Source of the DNA: Lachnospiraceae bacterium
GTDB lineage: Bacteria; Bacillota; Clostridia; Lachnospirales; Lachnospiraceae
DNA: 57,593 nt
Reading direction: 5' to 3'
NCBI GenBank assembly: GCA_017513125.1
Contig: JAFWDI010000025.1
Span: forward strand, 1-57,593
A program made the translations under genes and the position numbers. Position 1 is the first letter of the stretch. Each line of letters opens with the position of its first letter. Below are positions 27,647-35,554 of the stretch, piece after piece. Below the pieces are notes generated by a model. It was given only the letters and a program-made list of their open reading frames with translations. It was not told where the DNA came from and made no database searches.

Positions 27647-29929
27647 ATGGCATTGAGTTTCGAACAGATCAGAGCGCTCGTCGAAGGCAGGCATCGCGAC
27701 CCGCACACGGTCCTGGGACCGCACGCGGAGGATGCGGGCATGGCTGTGCGCGCGCTGAACCCGGAGGCGGCAGCATTGACCGTGCTGCTGCGCGCGGGGG
27801 ACGAAGAGCCGCTGCGCTTCGACATGAATAAGATCGACGGATCCGGACTTTACGAAGCCGTGATCCCGGCGGAGGCCTGGGAGGCTGCGGGAGAGGCCGC
27901 GGCGGACTCTGCGGCCGGCGAGGCGTCCGGCGCCGCGCCCGCGCTCCGCTATCGGCTCGAGACCGAGAACGCGGACGGCACCCGCTGGACCGCGTACGAC
28001 CCCTACGCCTTCCCACCCGGCATCTCCGACATGGACATCTACCTGTTCGGGCAGGGGCTCCACTATCAGATCTACGAGAAGCTCGGCGCGAACCCGATGA
28101 CCATGGACGGCGTGCCCGGCGTACTGTTCGGCGTCTGGGCCCCGAACGCCATCCGCGTGAGCGTGGTCGGCGACTTTAACGGCTGGGACGGCCGCCGCCA
28201 CGGCATGCGCCGCCTGGACGACGGCGTCTGGGAAATCTTCATCCCCGGCCTCACGAACGGCGACCGTTATAAATTCGAGATCCTGACGCAGACCGGGACA
28301 TTGATCTATAAGTCCGACCCTTACGGGAAATGGTCCGAGATGCGCCCCGGCACCGCCTCGCGCGTCTGGGACATCCGCGACTACGAGTGGCAGGACGAGG
28401 CCTGGATGAACGGCCCGCGCCTCGAAGATAAGATCGCGGCGCCCATGAACATCTACGAGGTCCACCTCGGCAGCTGGATGCGAAAGCCCGACGGGAACTT
28501 CATGAGCTACGGCGACATCGCAGAGCGTCTCGTCGCGTATGTGAAGCAGGAGGGCTTTAACTACATCGAGCTGCTGCCGGTGATGGAGCACCCGCTGGAC
28601 GAGTCCTGGGGCTACCAGGTCACCGGGTATTTCGCGGCGACCAGCCGCTTCGGCGACCCTGCCGGCTTCATGTACCTCGTGGACCTGTGCCACCGGAACG
28701 GGATCGGCGTGATCCTGGACTGGGTGCCGGCGCATTTCCCGAAGGACTCCCACGGCCTCGAAAAGTTCGACGGCCTGGCCCTCTACGAGCACGCGGACCC
28801 GCGTCAGGGCGAGCACCCGGAGTGGGGCACCCTGATCTTTAACTACGGCCGGAACGAAGTGAAGAACTTCCTGATCGCGAACGCGCTGTACTGGCTGAAC
28901 GCCTTCCACGCCGACGGCCTGCGCGTGGACGCGGTCGCATCCATGCTCTACCTGGACTACGGAAAGAAGGACGGAGAGTGGATCGCGAACGAGTACGGCG
29001 GAAACCATAACCTCGAGGCGGTCGGTTTCCTGAAGCACATGAACTCGGTGATCGGCGGGCTCGCGCCCGGCACGGTCATGATCGCGGAGGAGTCCACGGC
29101 GTGGCCCGGCGTGACCGGCGATCTGAACGAGGACGGCCTCGGCTTCACATTTAAGTGGAATATGGGCTGGATGCACGACTTCCTCGGCTACATGGGCGAA
29201 GAGGAGGAACATCGGAAGTATCATCATAACGAGATGACCTTCGCCTCGACCTACATCTATTCCGAGAACTACATCCTCGTGCTCAGCCACGATGAAGTCG
29301 TCCACATGAAGTCCGCGATGATCGGGAAGATGCCCGGCGACGAGTGGCGGCGCTTCGCGAACCTGCGCGCGGCCTACGGCTTCATGTACGCGCACCCCGG
29401 GAAGAAGCTGCTGTTCATGGGCGGAGAGATCGGCCAGTACAGCGAGTGGAACGAGGGGCGCGAGCTCGAGTGGGACCTGCTGCAGTACGACTTCCACGCG
29501 GGGCTGCAGCGCTTCGTGGCGGACCTGGGCCGCGTCTACCAGGAGCAGAACGCGCTCTGGAGCCTGGACCAGGACGGTTTCGGGTTCGAGTGGATCAACG
29601 CGGACAATGCCGAGCAGTCCGTCTACTCCTTCATCCGCCGCGGACAGACGAAGGAGGACACGCTGGTCGTGATCGCGAACTTCCGGTCCGAGGCGTACGA
29701 AGATTATAAGGTCGGCGTGCCCTTCGCGGGCAGCTGGACCGAGATTCTGAACAGCGACGCGGCGGAGTACGGCGGAAGCGGCGTGACGAACGGCAGTTCG
29801 GCCGCGGACCGCGAGGCGGGCGTGCCGCGCGTGATCGAAAGCGAGGAGAGCGAGTGTGATTACCGTGAAAACAGCGTGCGGATCCGGCTGGCGCCGCTGT
29901 CGGTGACGGTGCTGAAGTGCGTGGAGTGA
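27647..29929 (+). CDS. glgB: 1,4-alpha-glucan branching enzyme
   Basis: GlgB makes alpha-1,6 branches in glycogen. The 760-residue protein has an N-terminal GlgB module (HRDPHTVLGPH), a CBM48 domain (VLFGVWAPNAIRVSVVGDFN and GWDGRRHGMRRL), and the GH13 barrel: GYQVTGYFAATSRFG, LRVDAVASMLYLDYG with the nucleophile Asp, MIAEESTAWPGV with the acid/base Glu, and LSHDEVVH. The ATG at 27647 follows AAGGAG; an ATG ten codons upstream lacks one. It stands alone between two terminators, with no other glycogen gene in the window. An insert near residue 85 (Gly/Glu/Ala-rich) and another near 740 are not usual for the family. Confidence 0.97.
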   Translation: MALSFEQIRALVEGRHRDPHTVLGPHAEDAGMAVRALNPEAAALTVLLRAGDEEPLRFDMNKIDGSGLYEAVIPAEAWEAAGEAAADSAAGEASGAAPALRYRLETENADGTRWTAYDPYAFPPGISDMDIYLFGQGLHYQIYEKLGANPMTMDGVPGVLFGVWAPNAIRVSVVGDFNGWDGRRHGMRRLDDGVWEIFIPGLTNGDRYKFEILTQTGTLIYKSDPYGKWSEMRPGTASRVWDIRDYEWQDEAWMNGPRLEDKIAAPMNIYEVHLGSWMRKPDGNFMSYGDIAERLVAYVKQEGFNYIELLPVMEHPLDESWGYQVTGYFAATSRFGDPAGFMYLVDLCHRNGIGVILDWVPAHFPKDSHGLEKFDGLALYEHADPRQGEHPEWGTLIFNYGRNEVKNFLIANALYWLNAFHADGLRVDAVASMLYLDYGKKDGEWIANEYGGNHNLEAVGFLKHMNSVIGGLAPGTVMIAEESTAWPGVTGDLNEDGLGFTFKWNMGWMHDFLGYMGEEEEHRKYHHNEMTFASTYIYSENYILVLSHDEVVHMKSAMIGKMPGDEWRRFANLRAAYGFMYAHPGKKLLFMGGEIGQYSEWNEGRELEWDLLQYDFHAGLQRFVADLGRVYQEQNALWSLDQDGFGFEWINADNAEQSVYSFIRRGQTKEDTLVVIANFRSEAYEDYKVGVPFAGSWTEILNSDAAEYGGSGVTNGSSAADREAGVPRVIESEESECDYRENSVRIRLAPLSVTVLKCVE

Positions 29930-29954
29930 ATATATCTTTGTTATTTACGGCAAT

Positions 29955-29995
29955 GTGACCGCTTCCGGGATAAGGTGGAGCGGTCACTTTCTTTT
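29955..29995 (+). terminator. Rho-independent terminator of glgB
   Basis: Perfect stem GTGACCGCT / AGCGGTCAC (29955-29963 and 29979-29987), then TTTCTTTT. Confidence 0.9.
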
Positions 29996-30027
29996 GCCGA
30001 TCGTGCAGCCGGCCATGAAGGATACTA

Positions 30028-30079
30028 AACCATTAAAATAAAGGTTGCATATATAATTATTGCCTTTATAATGATGGTT
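30028..30079. promoter_or_regulatory. Promoter inside a long dyad, likely autoregulatory operator
   Basis: TTGCAT (30045-30050), 16 bases and TATAAT (30067-30072) form a promoter. It is embraced by an interrupted inverted repeat: AACCAT and TAAAGG on the left (30028-30033, 30039-30044) mirror CCTTTA and ATGGTT on the right (30063-30068, 30074-30079). The right arm covers the -10 box. This is the expected layout for a HipB-like repressor that binds as a dimer of dimers. GAGGAGG follows at 30082-30088. Confidence 0.75.
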
Positions 30080-30098
30080 ATAGAGGAGGCACGAGGCT

Positions 30099-30656
30099 AT
30101 GAAGAGTGATCGATACACGGCGCCGGCCGAAATGTCCGGTGATATGCTGCGAAGATTAAGGAAGTCGCTGGGGATGACACAGAGAGAGTTTGCCGCGCTG
30201 GTCCATGTCTCCAAACCCACTGTCGAGCGCTGGGAAGCGGGCGGTGATCCCGTAAAAGGACCGGTCACGACTCTGGCCGCGCTGCTGCTCGCGGATGCCG
30301 GCCTGGCGGATCTGCTGACAGTTCCGAAGCAAACGTTTCCGCTGCGCCTTTACTATATGTATCAGGAGCAGCTTTGTACATTGATCGATGTGGATGAGCG
30401 GAAAAAGCGGGTACAGATACGGAATTACACGCAGGATGATCAGCTGAGGGCTTTTGGCGTCGTCGAAGAGCCGACCTGGGCACAGTATGAAGCGTTTCTG
30501 GAATCACGTTGTTTTCCGGCGGAGCGGGATAAGATGAAGCTGATCCTCCGAGATCTGGATCTGCCGTTTTATGATCCGTTTTTGATCATCCAGAAAACAG
30601 AGGGGCGCATGGCCGAGGATGATTTCTGGATCCGCATCGAGAAGGAGTCTGCATGA
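30099..30656 (+). CDS. XRE-type HTH protein with an extra domain, antitoxin-like
   Basis: The 185-residue protein has a Cro/CI helix-turn-helix at about residues 14-60 (LRRLRKSLGMTQREFAALV, then VSKPTVERWEAGG). The remaining 110 residues carry a conserved-looking block: RIQIRNYT-like VQIRNYTQDDQLRAFGVVE, FLESRCFPAERDKMKLIL, LPFYDPFLIIQKTEGRMAEDDFW. I do not know a name for this second domain. Its position before a shortened HipA-like kinase suggests it replaces the N-terminal subdomain of HipA, as HipS does in HipBST systems; that is inference. The stop overlaps the next start by four bases. It probably binds the dyad at 30028-30079. Confidence 0.8.
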   Translation: MKSDRYTAPAEMSGDMLRRLRKSLGMTQREFAALVHVSKPTVERWEAGGDPVKGPVTTLAALLLADAGLADLLTVPKQTFPLRLYYMYQEQLCTLIDVDERKKRVQIRNYTQDDQLRAFGVVEEPTWAQYEAFLESRCFPAERDKMKLILRDLDLPFYDPFLIIQKTEGRMAEDDFWIRIEKESA

Positions 30657-31480
30657 GCGCACGGGAAGTCGAACTGTTCGAGCAGGAGATCGTCGCTTCG
30701 GACCGTCAGTCCTCGAAGGGAAACCAGTTAAAGTGGAAAAACGGCGGATACTGGTATAAGGCGGATGCGGCAGGATATGAGGGTCTGGCGGAATATGCCG
30801 CCTCGGTGCTGCTGGCGCGGTCGGATCTGCCGGAGACACTGCGCGTGGCGTACGAACCGGTCGCTATTCGTTACCGGGAACGTCTGCTCCGCGGAGCGGT
30901 GAGCCGCGACTTCCGGAAACCGGGACAGCAGATTTTGACAGCCGAGCGGCTTTTTCAGCAAAAGTACGGAGAATCCCTGTATCAAAGCGTGTTCCGCATT
31001 CGGGATCACGCGGAGCGGCTGCGATTTCTGGTAGAAAGCATGGAGCGGATCACAGGACTGCGGGATCTCGGCGTATATATGAGCCGCCTGCTGACATTGG
31101 ACGCTGTGATCCTGAACGAGGACCGTCATGCACATAATATCGCGTTTTTGCGGGATGAGGACGGGAGCTATGAGCTGTGTCCGTTCTTCGATCACGGTGC
31201 GGGACTGCTTTCGGATACGACGATCGACTATCCTTTGGAGAAGGATGTGTTCTCGTTAATGGATCATGTGAAAGCCAAGACCGTTTCGGATGACTTCGAC
31301 GAACAGCTGGATCTGGCGGAGGAGCTCTACGGCGAACATCTGAAGTTTCATATTACCGGCTCAGAGCTTCACGCAGAGCTGTCAAAAGCGGATCTGTATA
31401 CGGAGGCGGAGCGGGAAAGGGTCGAGACGGTCCTGCGGGAACAGATGCGGAAGTATGCGTATCTGTTTTTGCAGTCATGA
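30653..31480 (+). CDS. HipA-like kinase, shortened, toxin candidate
   Basis: The 275-residue protein has the HipA kinase signatures: catalytic loop NEDRHAHNIAF (Asp157, His159, Asn162), metal-binding Asp180 in FFDHGAGLLSD, and an ATP-lysine candidate in GGYWYKADAAGYEGLAEY. It is well below the 400-440 residues of HipA because the N-terminal subdomain is absent; residues resembling that role may reside in the preceding gene. HipA-family kinases phosphorylate tRNA synthetases or related targets and arrest growth. The target here is unknown. Overlap with the upstream HTH gene (ATGA) means fixed stoichiometry, as in toxin-antitoxin pairs. Alternatively it could be a non-toxic HipA-like kinase. 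Confidence 0.8.
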   Translation: MSAREVELFEQEIVASDRQSSKGNQLKWKNGGYWYKADAAGYEGLAEYAASVLLARSDLPETLRVAYEPVAIRYRERLLRGAVSRDFRKPGQQILTAERLFQQKYGESLYQSVFRIRDHAERLRFLVESMERITGLRDLGVYMSRLLTLDAVILNEDRHAHNIAFLRDEDGSYELCPFFDHGAGLLSDTTIDYPLEKDVFSLMDHVKAKTVSDDFDEQLDLAEELYGEHLKFHITGSELHAELSKADLYTEAERERVETVLREQMRKYAYLFLQS

Positions 31481-31520
31481 AATCTTCACATCCATAAGCC
31501 CCCCTCCTTTCCTTCCGGTC

Positions 31521-31541
31521 CGGAGGGCGAAATACCCTCCG
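31521..31541. terminator. GC-rich hairpin after the HipA-like gene
   Basis: Perfect 7-bp stem CGGAGGG / CCCTCCG with a 7-base loop, 40 bases after the stop codon. There is no T run, so termination would be weak or absent. Confidence 0.35.
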
Positions 31542-31597
31542 AGTGAGGGCAGCGCCGCACGATAGCATTGACATAGCATTTCAGAAAGGAAGAAACC

Positions 31598-32182
31598 ATG
31601 CTCGACCTCATCAAAACCAGACGCAGCACCCGCAAATACCTGGACCGCCCGGTCCCGCGCGAACTCCTGGAGCAGATCGTCGAAGCCGGGAGATACGCCC
31701 CGAGCGGCGGGAATAACCAGACCGGACACTTCCTCGTCGTGACGGACCCCGCGGTGCTCGCGCGCCTCGCGGAGATGGCACAGGAGGCGTTCGCCGGAAT
31801 GGAAGTCATGGAGAACACCTACCGCTCGCTGGCGTTCGCGATCCAGGCGGCGAAGCGCGGCGGCTATGTGTTCCACTATCACGCGCCGACGCTGATCATT
31901 GCGGCGAATAAAAAGGATTACGGCAATAACATGGCCGACACTGCCTGCGCGCTCGAGAACATGATGCTGATGGCGAACGCCCTGGATCTCGGGAGCTGCT
32001 GGATCAATCAGCTCCGCTGGCTGAACGAGGATCCCGCGCTGCTGGCGTACGAGCGGGAGCTCGGGCTGGCGGAAGACGAGCGCGTGTACGGCGCGGTCGC
32101 GGTGGGCTTCGCGGACACGCCGGACGGACTGCCGGAGCGGACGCCGCTGCCGCGGACGGGGAACCGGGTGGAGTATATCTGA
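31598..32182 (+). CDS. Nitroreductase family FMN oxidoreductase
   Basis: The 194-residue flavoprotein opens with the classic LIKTRRSTRKYLDRPV and has EAGRYAPSGGNNQTGHFLVV (FMN phosphate site), then the ALENMMLMANALDLGSCWI helix and the AVAVGFADTP end. Members reduce nitro compounds, quinones or flavins with NAD(P)H; the true substrate is unknown. The region 110-115 (HAPTLIIAANKKDYG) has the strand typical of single-domain nitroreductases without a ferredoxin part. GAAAGGAAG precedes the ATG. It is monocistronic and ends at a bidirectional terminator. Confidence 0.92.
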   Translation: MLDLIKTRRSTRKYLDRPVPRELLEQIVEAGRYAPSGGNNQTGHFLVVTDPAVLARLAEMAQEAFAGMEVMENTYRSLAFAIQAAKRGGYVFHYHAPTLIIAANKKDYGNNMADTACALENMMLMANALDLGSCWINQLRWLNEDPALLAYERELGLAEDERVYGAVAVGFADTPDGLPERTPLPRTGNRVEYI

Positions 32183-32218
32183 ACGGTCCGGACGGAATTG
32201 CTCGAACAGAATGAAAAA

Positions 32219-32251
32219 GGCCGCGTCCCATGAAAAGGACGCGGCCGTCTT
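32219..32251. terminator. Bidirectional terminator
   Basis: Perfect 10-bp stem GGCCGCGTCC / GGACGCGGCC (32219-32228 and 32237-32246), preceded by AAAAA and followed by GTCTTTT. It separates the convergent nitroreductase and flavin reductase genes. Confidence 0.9.
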
Positions 32252-32268
32252 TTATATCGCGGCAGGGC

Positions 32269-33207
32269 TCACCGCCTCTGCTGCTTCTCCTGGTTTCTCT
32301 TATCGTTAATGATCTTCACATGCTCGTCCGTGATCAGCGTCACGCCGTTCTCTTTCGCCCAGGCCACGCAGCCGTTCAGGACGGTCTTCAGGAACGGGCG
32401 GGGGACCTTCACGAAGTTCGCGAGCGCCTCGTCGGTGAACTTTACCTCGTCGTCGACGCGGTCCGCCGCGAAGCGGATCGACGCGAGATCGACCTCCTTC
32501 GGCGCGGGGATGGGCTCGGCCACGGGTTTCGTGAGCTTCGGGAACCGCGTATACCAGAAGTTCGTCGAGTCGCGGTAGCCGTAGTCCACGGGGATCGGCG
32601 GGAAGTCGGTCTTCTTCACGCCGTCCACGATCGCGTCGTAGTAGCGCGGCTTCATCAGGATCTTATCGATCCGGAGGATGAAGTGCGCGCCGTATTTCGA
32701 GGTGAGGCCGTTAAAGTCATTGTACGGGCCGTCGTAGCCGTCGTCGATGTCCTCGGGGCGGAAGCGGTCCGCGCCCTCGAGCTCGCGCCACCAGGTGCAC
32801 TCGAAGACCTGGAAGGCGTCGGAGAGGACCGGCGGCCGCGCGGGGTCGTCCGGGTCCGCGAGACCGGGCTCGGTGCGCCATTTGAAGTCCGCCATCTTCT
32901 CGGCGGACGGGCCCGGATAGCCCAGCCGCACCGCCTCGCGGAAGGTCTCGCGCTCGTCGGTGATGAAATTGATCGCGCAGTGCCCGGTCCGGATGATGTT
33001 CGGGCAGGTGTTCGACGTGTTCCGGCACTCCAGCAGCATCGCGTAGCAGTCCTTACCCGCGATATAGTACGGGAAGCAAAGCGAATAGGAGCCTGCGTTC
33101 AGGCTCCTATCCTCGTTCACTGTAGTGATGCTGACCGTCGGCATGGGGAAAAACGCGGACGTCTGATAGAAGTTATCGACGATCCGCAGATCTTTAAAAG
33201 AGCTCAT
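32269..33207 (-). CDS. Flavin reductase-like protein with C-terminal PCP_red-like segment
   Basis: The 312-residue protein has an FMN-binding split-barrel of the flavin reductase family in its first part (FPMPTVSITTVNEDRSLNAG, SYSLCFPYYIAGKDCYAMLL, NTCPNIIRTGHCAINFI), interrupted by an insert. The last 60 or so residues, VKFTDEALANFVKVPRPFLK followed by AWAKENGVTLITDEHV, resemble the small PCP_red domain found at the end of light-independent protochlorophyllide reductase subunit B and in stand-alone electron-transfer proteins. Function is unknown; an NAD(P)H-independent redox role is possible. It is last in the minus-strand ychF unit, 30 bases after the DUF1292 gene. Confidence 0.75.
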   Translation of the reverse strand: MSSFKDLRIVDNFYQTSAFFPMPTVSITTVNEDRSLNAGSYSLCFPYYIAGKDCYAMLLECRNTSNTCPNIIRTGHCAINFITDERETFREAVRLGYPGPSAEKMADFKWRTEPGLADPDDPARPPVLSDAFQVFECTWWRELEGADRFRPEDIDDGYDGPYNDFNGLTSKYGAHFILRIDKILMKPRYYDAIVDGVKKTDFPPIPVDYGYRDSTNFWYTRFPKLTKPVAEPIPAPKEVDLASIRFAADRVDDEVKFTDEALANFVKVPRPFLKTVLNGCVAWAKENGVTLITDEHVKIINDKRNQEKQQRR

Positions 33208-33237
33208 GATGCACTCCTTCGCCGATTGGGCGGAATG

Positions 33238-33600
33238 TTACTCCCCGTCCACCTCGTCGGCCATCTGGTCATACTCGATCTCGTCCATGACTTCCTCGAA
33301 GGCGTCCAGGACCCTATCGAACTCCTCGTCGCTCTCGATCTGGCCGAGGATCGGCTCGCCGTTCTCGTCCTCGTCGTAGCGGTAGTAGAGGAGGAGGGTC
33401 TCGTCGTCATTGTCAAAATCCGCCTCGGGGGTCAGGATGATGTAGTCCTGATCTCCGACGCTGATGATGTCGACGACCATGTATTCGCCGCTCTCGCCGT
33501 CCTCGAACTCGAGGTCGATGAACTTCCGTTCGCCGTCGGCGAAGTTAATGCCGATGCCTTCGTCGAAGCCTTCCGGGATCGTGTACTTTTCGTCGCTCAT
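33238..33600 (-). CDS. DUF1292 family protein, long form
   Basis: The 120-residue very acidic protein contains a DUF1292 core (FIDLEFEDGESGEYMVVDII, DQDYIILTPEAD, LLLYYRYDEDENGEP) and a C-terminal Asp/Glu-rich helix. Function is unknown. AGGAGG lies before the ATG on the minus strand. It is the second DUF1292 protein in this window and is linked here to ychF rather than to ruvX. Confidence 0.85.
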   Translation of the reverse strand: MSDEKYTIPEGFDEGIGINFADGERKFIDLEFEDGESGEYMVVDIISVGDQDYIILTPEADFDNDDETLLLYYRYDEDENGEPILGQIESDEEFDRVLDAFEEVMDEIEYDQMADEVDGE

Positions 33601-33668
33601 GTGCTTACCTCCTGGGCAATGTTATGGTGCCGCGGACTGCGGCCTCTGCCGGCGCGCGCCGGCGTGTG

Positions 33669-34766
33669 TTAAACATTAAATCTAAAGAGAATGACGTCCC
33701 CGTCCTTCACCACGTAGTCCTTTCCTTCCAGACCCACCAGGCCCTTCTCGCGCGCGGCGGACAGCGACCCTTCCGCGAGCAGGTCCCTCCAGTCCACGAC
33801 CTCCGCGCGGATGAAGCCGCGCTCGAAGTCGGAGTGGATCTTTCCGGCGGCCTGCGGGGCCTTCGTTCCCTTCTTAATGGTCCAGGCGCGCGTCTCCTTC
33901 TCGCCGGCGGTGAGGTAGGAGATGAGGCCCAGCAGCTTATAGCTCGCGGCGATCAGCTTATCCAGGCCGGACTCGGACAGCCCCAGGTCCTCCAGGAACA
34001 TCTGGCGCTCGTCCTCGTCGAGCTCGGCGATCTCCGCCTCGATTTCGGCGCAGACCACGAACACTTCGCTGCCCTCGGCCGCGGCGTACTCGCGAACGGC
34101 GGCCACCCAGGCATTGCCCGCGCCGTCGTCGGCGAGGTCGTCCTCGGAGACGTTCGCGGCGTAGATCACGGGCTTCCCGGTCAGCAGGTTCAGGTCCCCG
34201 ACGAAGGGCAGGTCGTCCTCCGACGGGGGCGTGTAGGACTTCGCGTCCTTACCGTCCTCGAGATGCGCCTTAATGGCCTCGAGGAGCTCGAGCTCGTGCG
34301 CGAGGCCCTTATCGTTCTTCGCGCCGCGGGCCACTTTCGCGATGCGCTTCTCAATGGTCTCCATGTCCGCGAAGAGCAGCTCGAGCTTAATGGTCTCGAT
34401 GTCACGCACCGGGTCGATGCTGCCGTCCACGTGCACCACGTTCGAGTCCTCGAAGCAGCGCACGACGTGCACGATCGCGTCCGTCTCGCGGATGTGCGAG
34501 AGGAACTGGTTCCCGAGACCCTCGCCCTTCGAGGCGCCCTTCACGAGGCCGGCGATGTCGACGAACTCGATGACCGCGGGGGTCACCTTCTTCGAGTCGT
34601 AGAGGTCCGCGAGCAGCTTCAGGCGCTCGTCCGGGACCACGGCAATGCCGACGTTCGGGTCGATCGTGCAGAACGGGTAGTTCGCGGACTCGGCGCCCGC
34701 GCGGGTAAGTGAGTTAAACAGTGTGCTCTTCCCGACGTTCGGGAGGCCTACGATGCCGAGTTTCAT
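33669..34766 (-). CDS. ychF: Redox-regulated ATPase YchF (Obg family)
   Basis: The 365-residue P-loop protein prefers ATP over GTP and binds ribosomes. It has [32 protein letters not shown], the altered G4 YAANVSE in place of NKxD (typical of YchF), and the C-terminal TGS-like part [16 protein letters not shown] with [17 protein letters not shown]. All family blocks are present. AGGAG is 11 bases upstream of the start. It leads a minus-strand unit ychF-DUF1292-flavin reductase. Confidence 0.97.
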   Translation of the reverse strand: MKLGIVGLPNVGKSTLFNSLTRAGAESANYPFCTIDPNVGIAVVPDERLKLLADLYDSKKVTPAVIEFVDIAGLVKGASKGEGLGNQFLSHIRETDAIVHVVRCFEDSNVVHVDGSIDPVRDIETIKLELLFADMETIEKRIAKVARGAKNDKGLAHELELLEAIKAHLEDGKDAKSYTPPSEDDLPFVGDLNLLTGKPVIYAANVSEDDLADDGAGNAWVAAVREYAAAEGSEVFVVCAEIEAEIAELDEDERQMFLEDLGLSESGLDKLIAASYKLLGLISYLTAGEKETRAWTIKKGTKAPQAAGKIHSDFERGFIRAEVVDWRDLLAEGSLSAAREKGLVGLEGKDYVVKDGDVILFRFNV

Positions 34767-34820
34767 GTATTTTACTATCTCCTGAAATGAATTGGGCCAA
34801 ACGCCTTTTATATCAGATTA

Positions 34821-34849
34821 TTTATACCGCAAACATGCCGGTTTCTCAA
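34821..34849 (-). promoter_or_regulatory. Promoter of ychF
   Basis: On the minus strand TTGAGA (34844-34849), a 17-base spacer and TATAAA (34821-34826), about 55 bases before the ychF start codon. Confidence 0.75.
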
Positions 34850-34904
34850 GACTGGCTTTCGGGAAAAGACGGCCCGCTTCTTTTCTGCGGGAGTTCCGTT
34901 TTCG

Positions 34905-34913
34905 TGGTAAAAT
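34905..34913 (+). promoter_or_regulatory. Extended -10 promoter candidate
   Basis: TGGTAAAAT is an extended -10 element (TGn plus TAAAAT) without a good -35 box, 67 bases upstream of the C-GCAxxG-C-C gene. Confidence 0.45.
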
Positions 34914-34979
34914 CATTTCGGACCGAAATCACGGAATACCCGTGCGGCGCCCGGCCGCACGGCAGACAGGAGATCACAT

Positions 34980-35450
34980 ATGGAAGAGATCAGGGAAGAG
35001 ATCAGAAAAGCGAAACAGGCCGATCCGGAAGTCCGCCGGACGATGCTGGCGGAGGACCATAACTGTGCGGAGACCGTCGTGCTGCTGGGCAACGAGCGTT
35101 ACGGCCTCGGGCTGTCCGACGACGCGTTCCGCCTGCTGTCCGGCTTCGGCGGAGGCATGTGCGTGGGAAAGACCTGCGGCGCGGTCACAGGCGCGATCGC
35201 GGTCCTGGGAAAGCTGGCGGTGAAGGACCGCGCGCACCGGACGGAGAACTGGCACGAGCTCGTCGAGGGACTGTTCGCGGCCATGAACGAGGCGTTCGGC
35301 GCCACGGACTGCGACGACATCGTGCCGTTATACAGGACGGAAGAGGAGCGGTGCTGCGCGACCGTCGACCTGGCGCTCGAGGTGCTGGACGATTATCTCA
35401 GGGAGCAGGGGCTGATCGGCCCGGACGGGCACGGCGCTTCCGAGGGATGA
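34980..35450 (+). CDS. C-GCAxxG-C-C family protein
   Basis: The 156-residue protein shows the family pattern: HNCAETVVLLGNERYGL with the first Cys, then GFGGGMCVGKTCGAVTGAIAVLG (the CGAxxG variant), CDDIVPLY and ERCCATVDLALEVL with the late cysteines. Members (Redox-active disulfide/C_GCAxxG_C_C) are thought to bind metal or act in redox reactions, but none is well characterised. AGGAG precedes the ATG. It has its own promoter candidate and is followed 105 bases later by the ubiD-type gene. Confidence 0.88.
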   Translation: MEEIREEIRKAKQADPEVRRTMLAEDHNCAETVVLLGNERYGLGLSDDAFRLLSGFGGGMCVGKTCGAVTGAIAVLGKLAVKDRAHRTENWHELVEGLFAAMNEAFGATDCDDIVPLYRTEEERCCATVDLALEVLDDYLREQGLIGPDGHGASEG

Positions 35451-35554
35451 ATAACCCTGTAAATGGCGGTGTCCGTGTGTTATCATGAAACTGCGAAAGA
35501 ACTGATCGGACGATCATTGACTTTATAATCATTAACCGAGCGGGAGGAATTGGA

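Noticed and set aside
31565..31597. TTGACA (at about 31568) as -35 of the nitroreductase promoter
   Set aside because: No acceptable -10 box lies 16-18 bases downstream; the ribosome site and start codon occupy that place.
35481..35529. Promoter for ubiD using TATCAT (35481) or TATAAT (35524)
   Set aside because: Neither has a convincing -35 box at the right distance. A promoter is likely in this gap but I could not fix it, so it is not listed as a feature.
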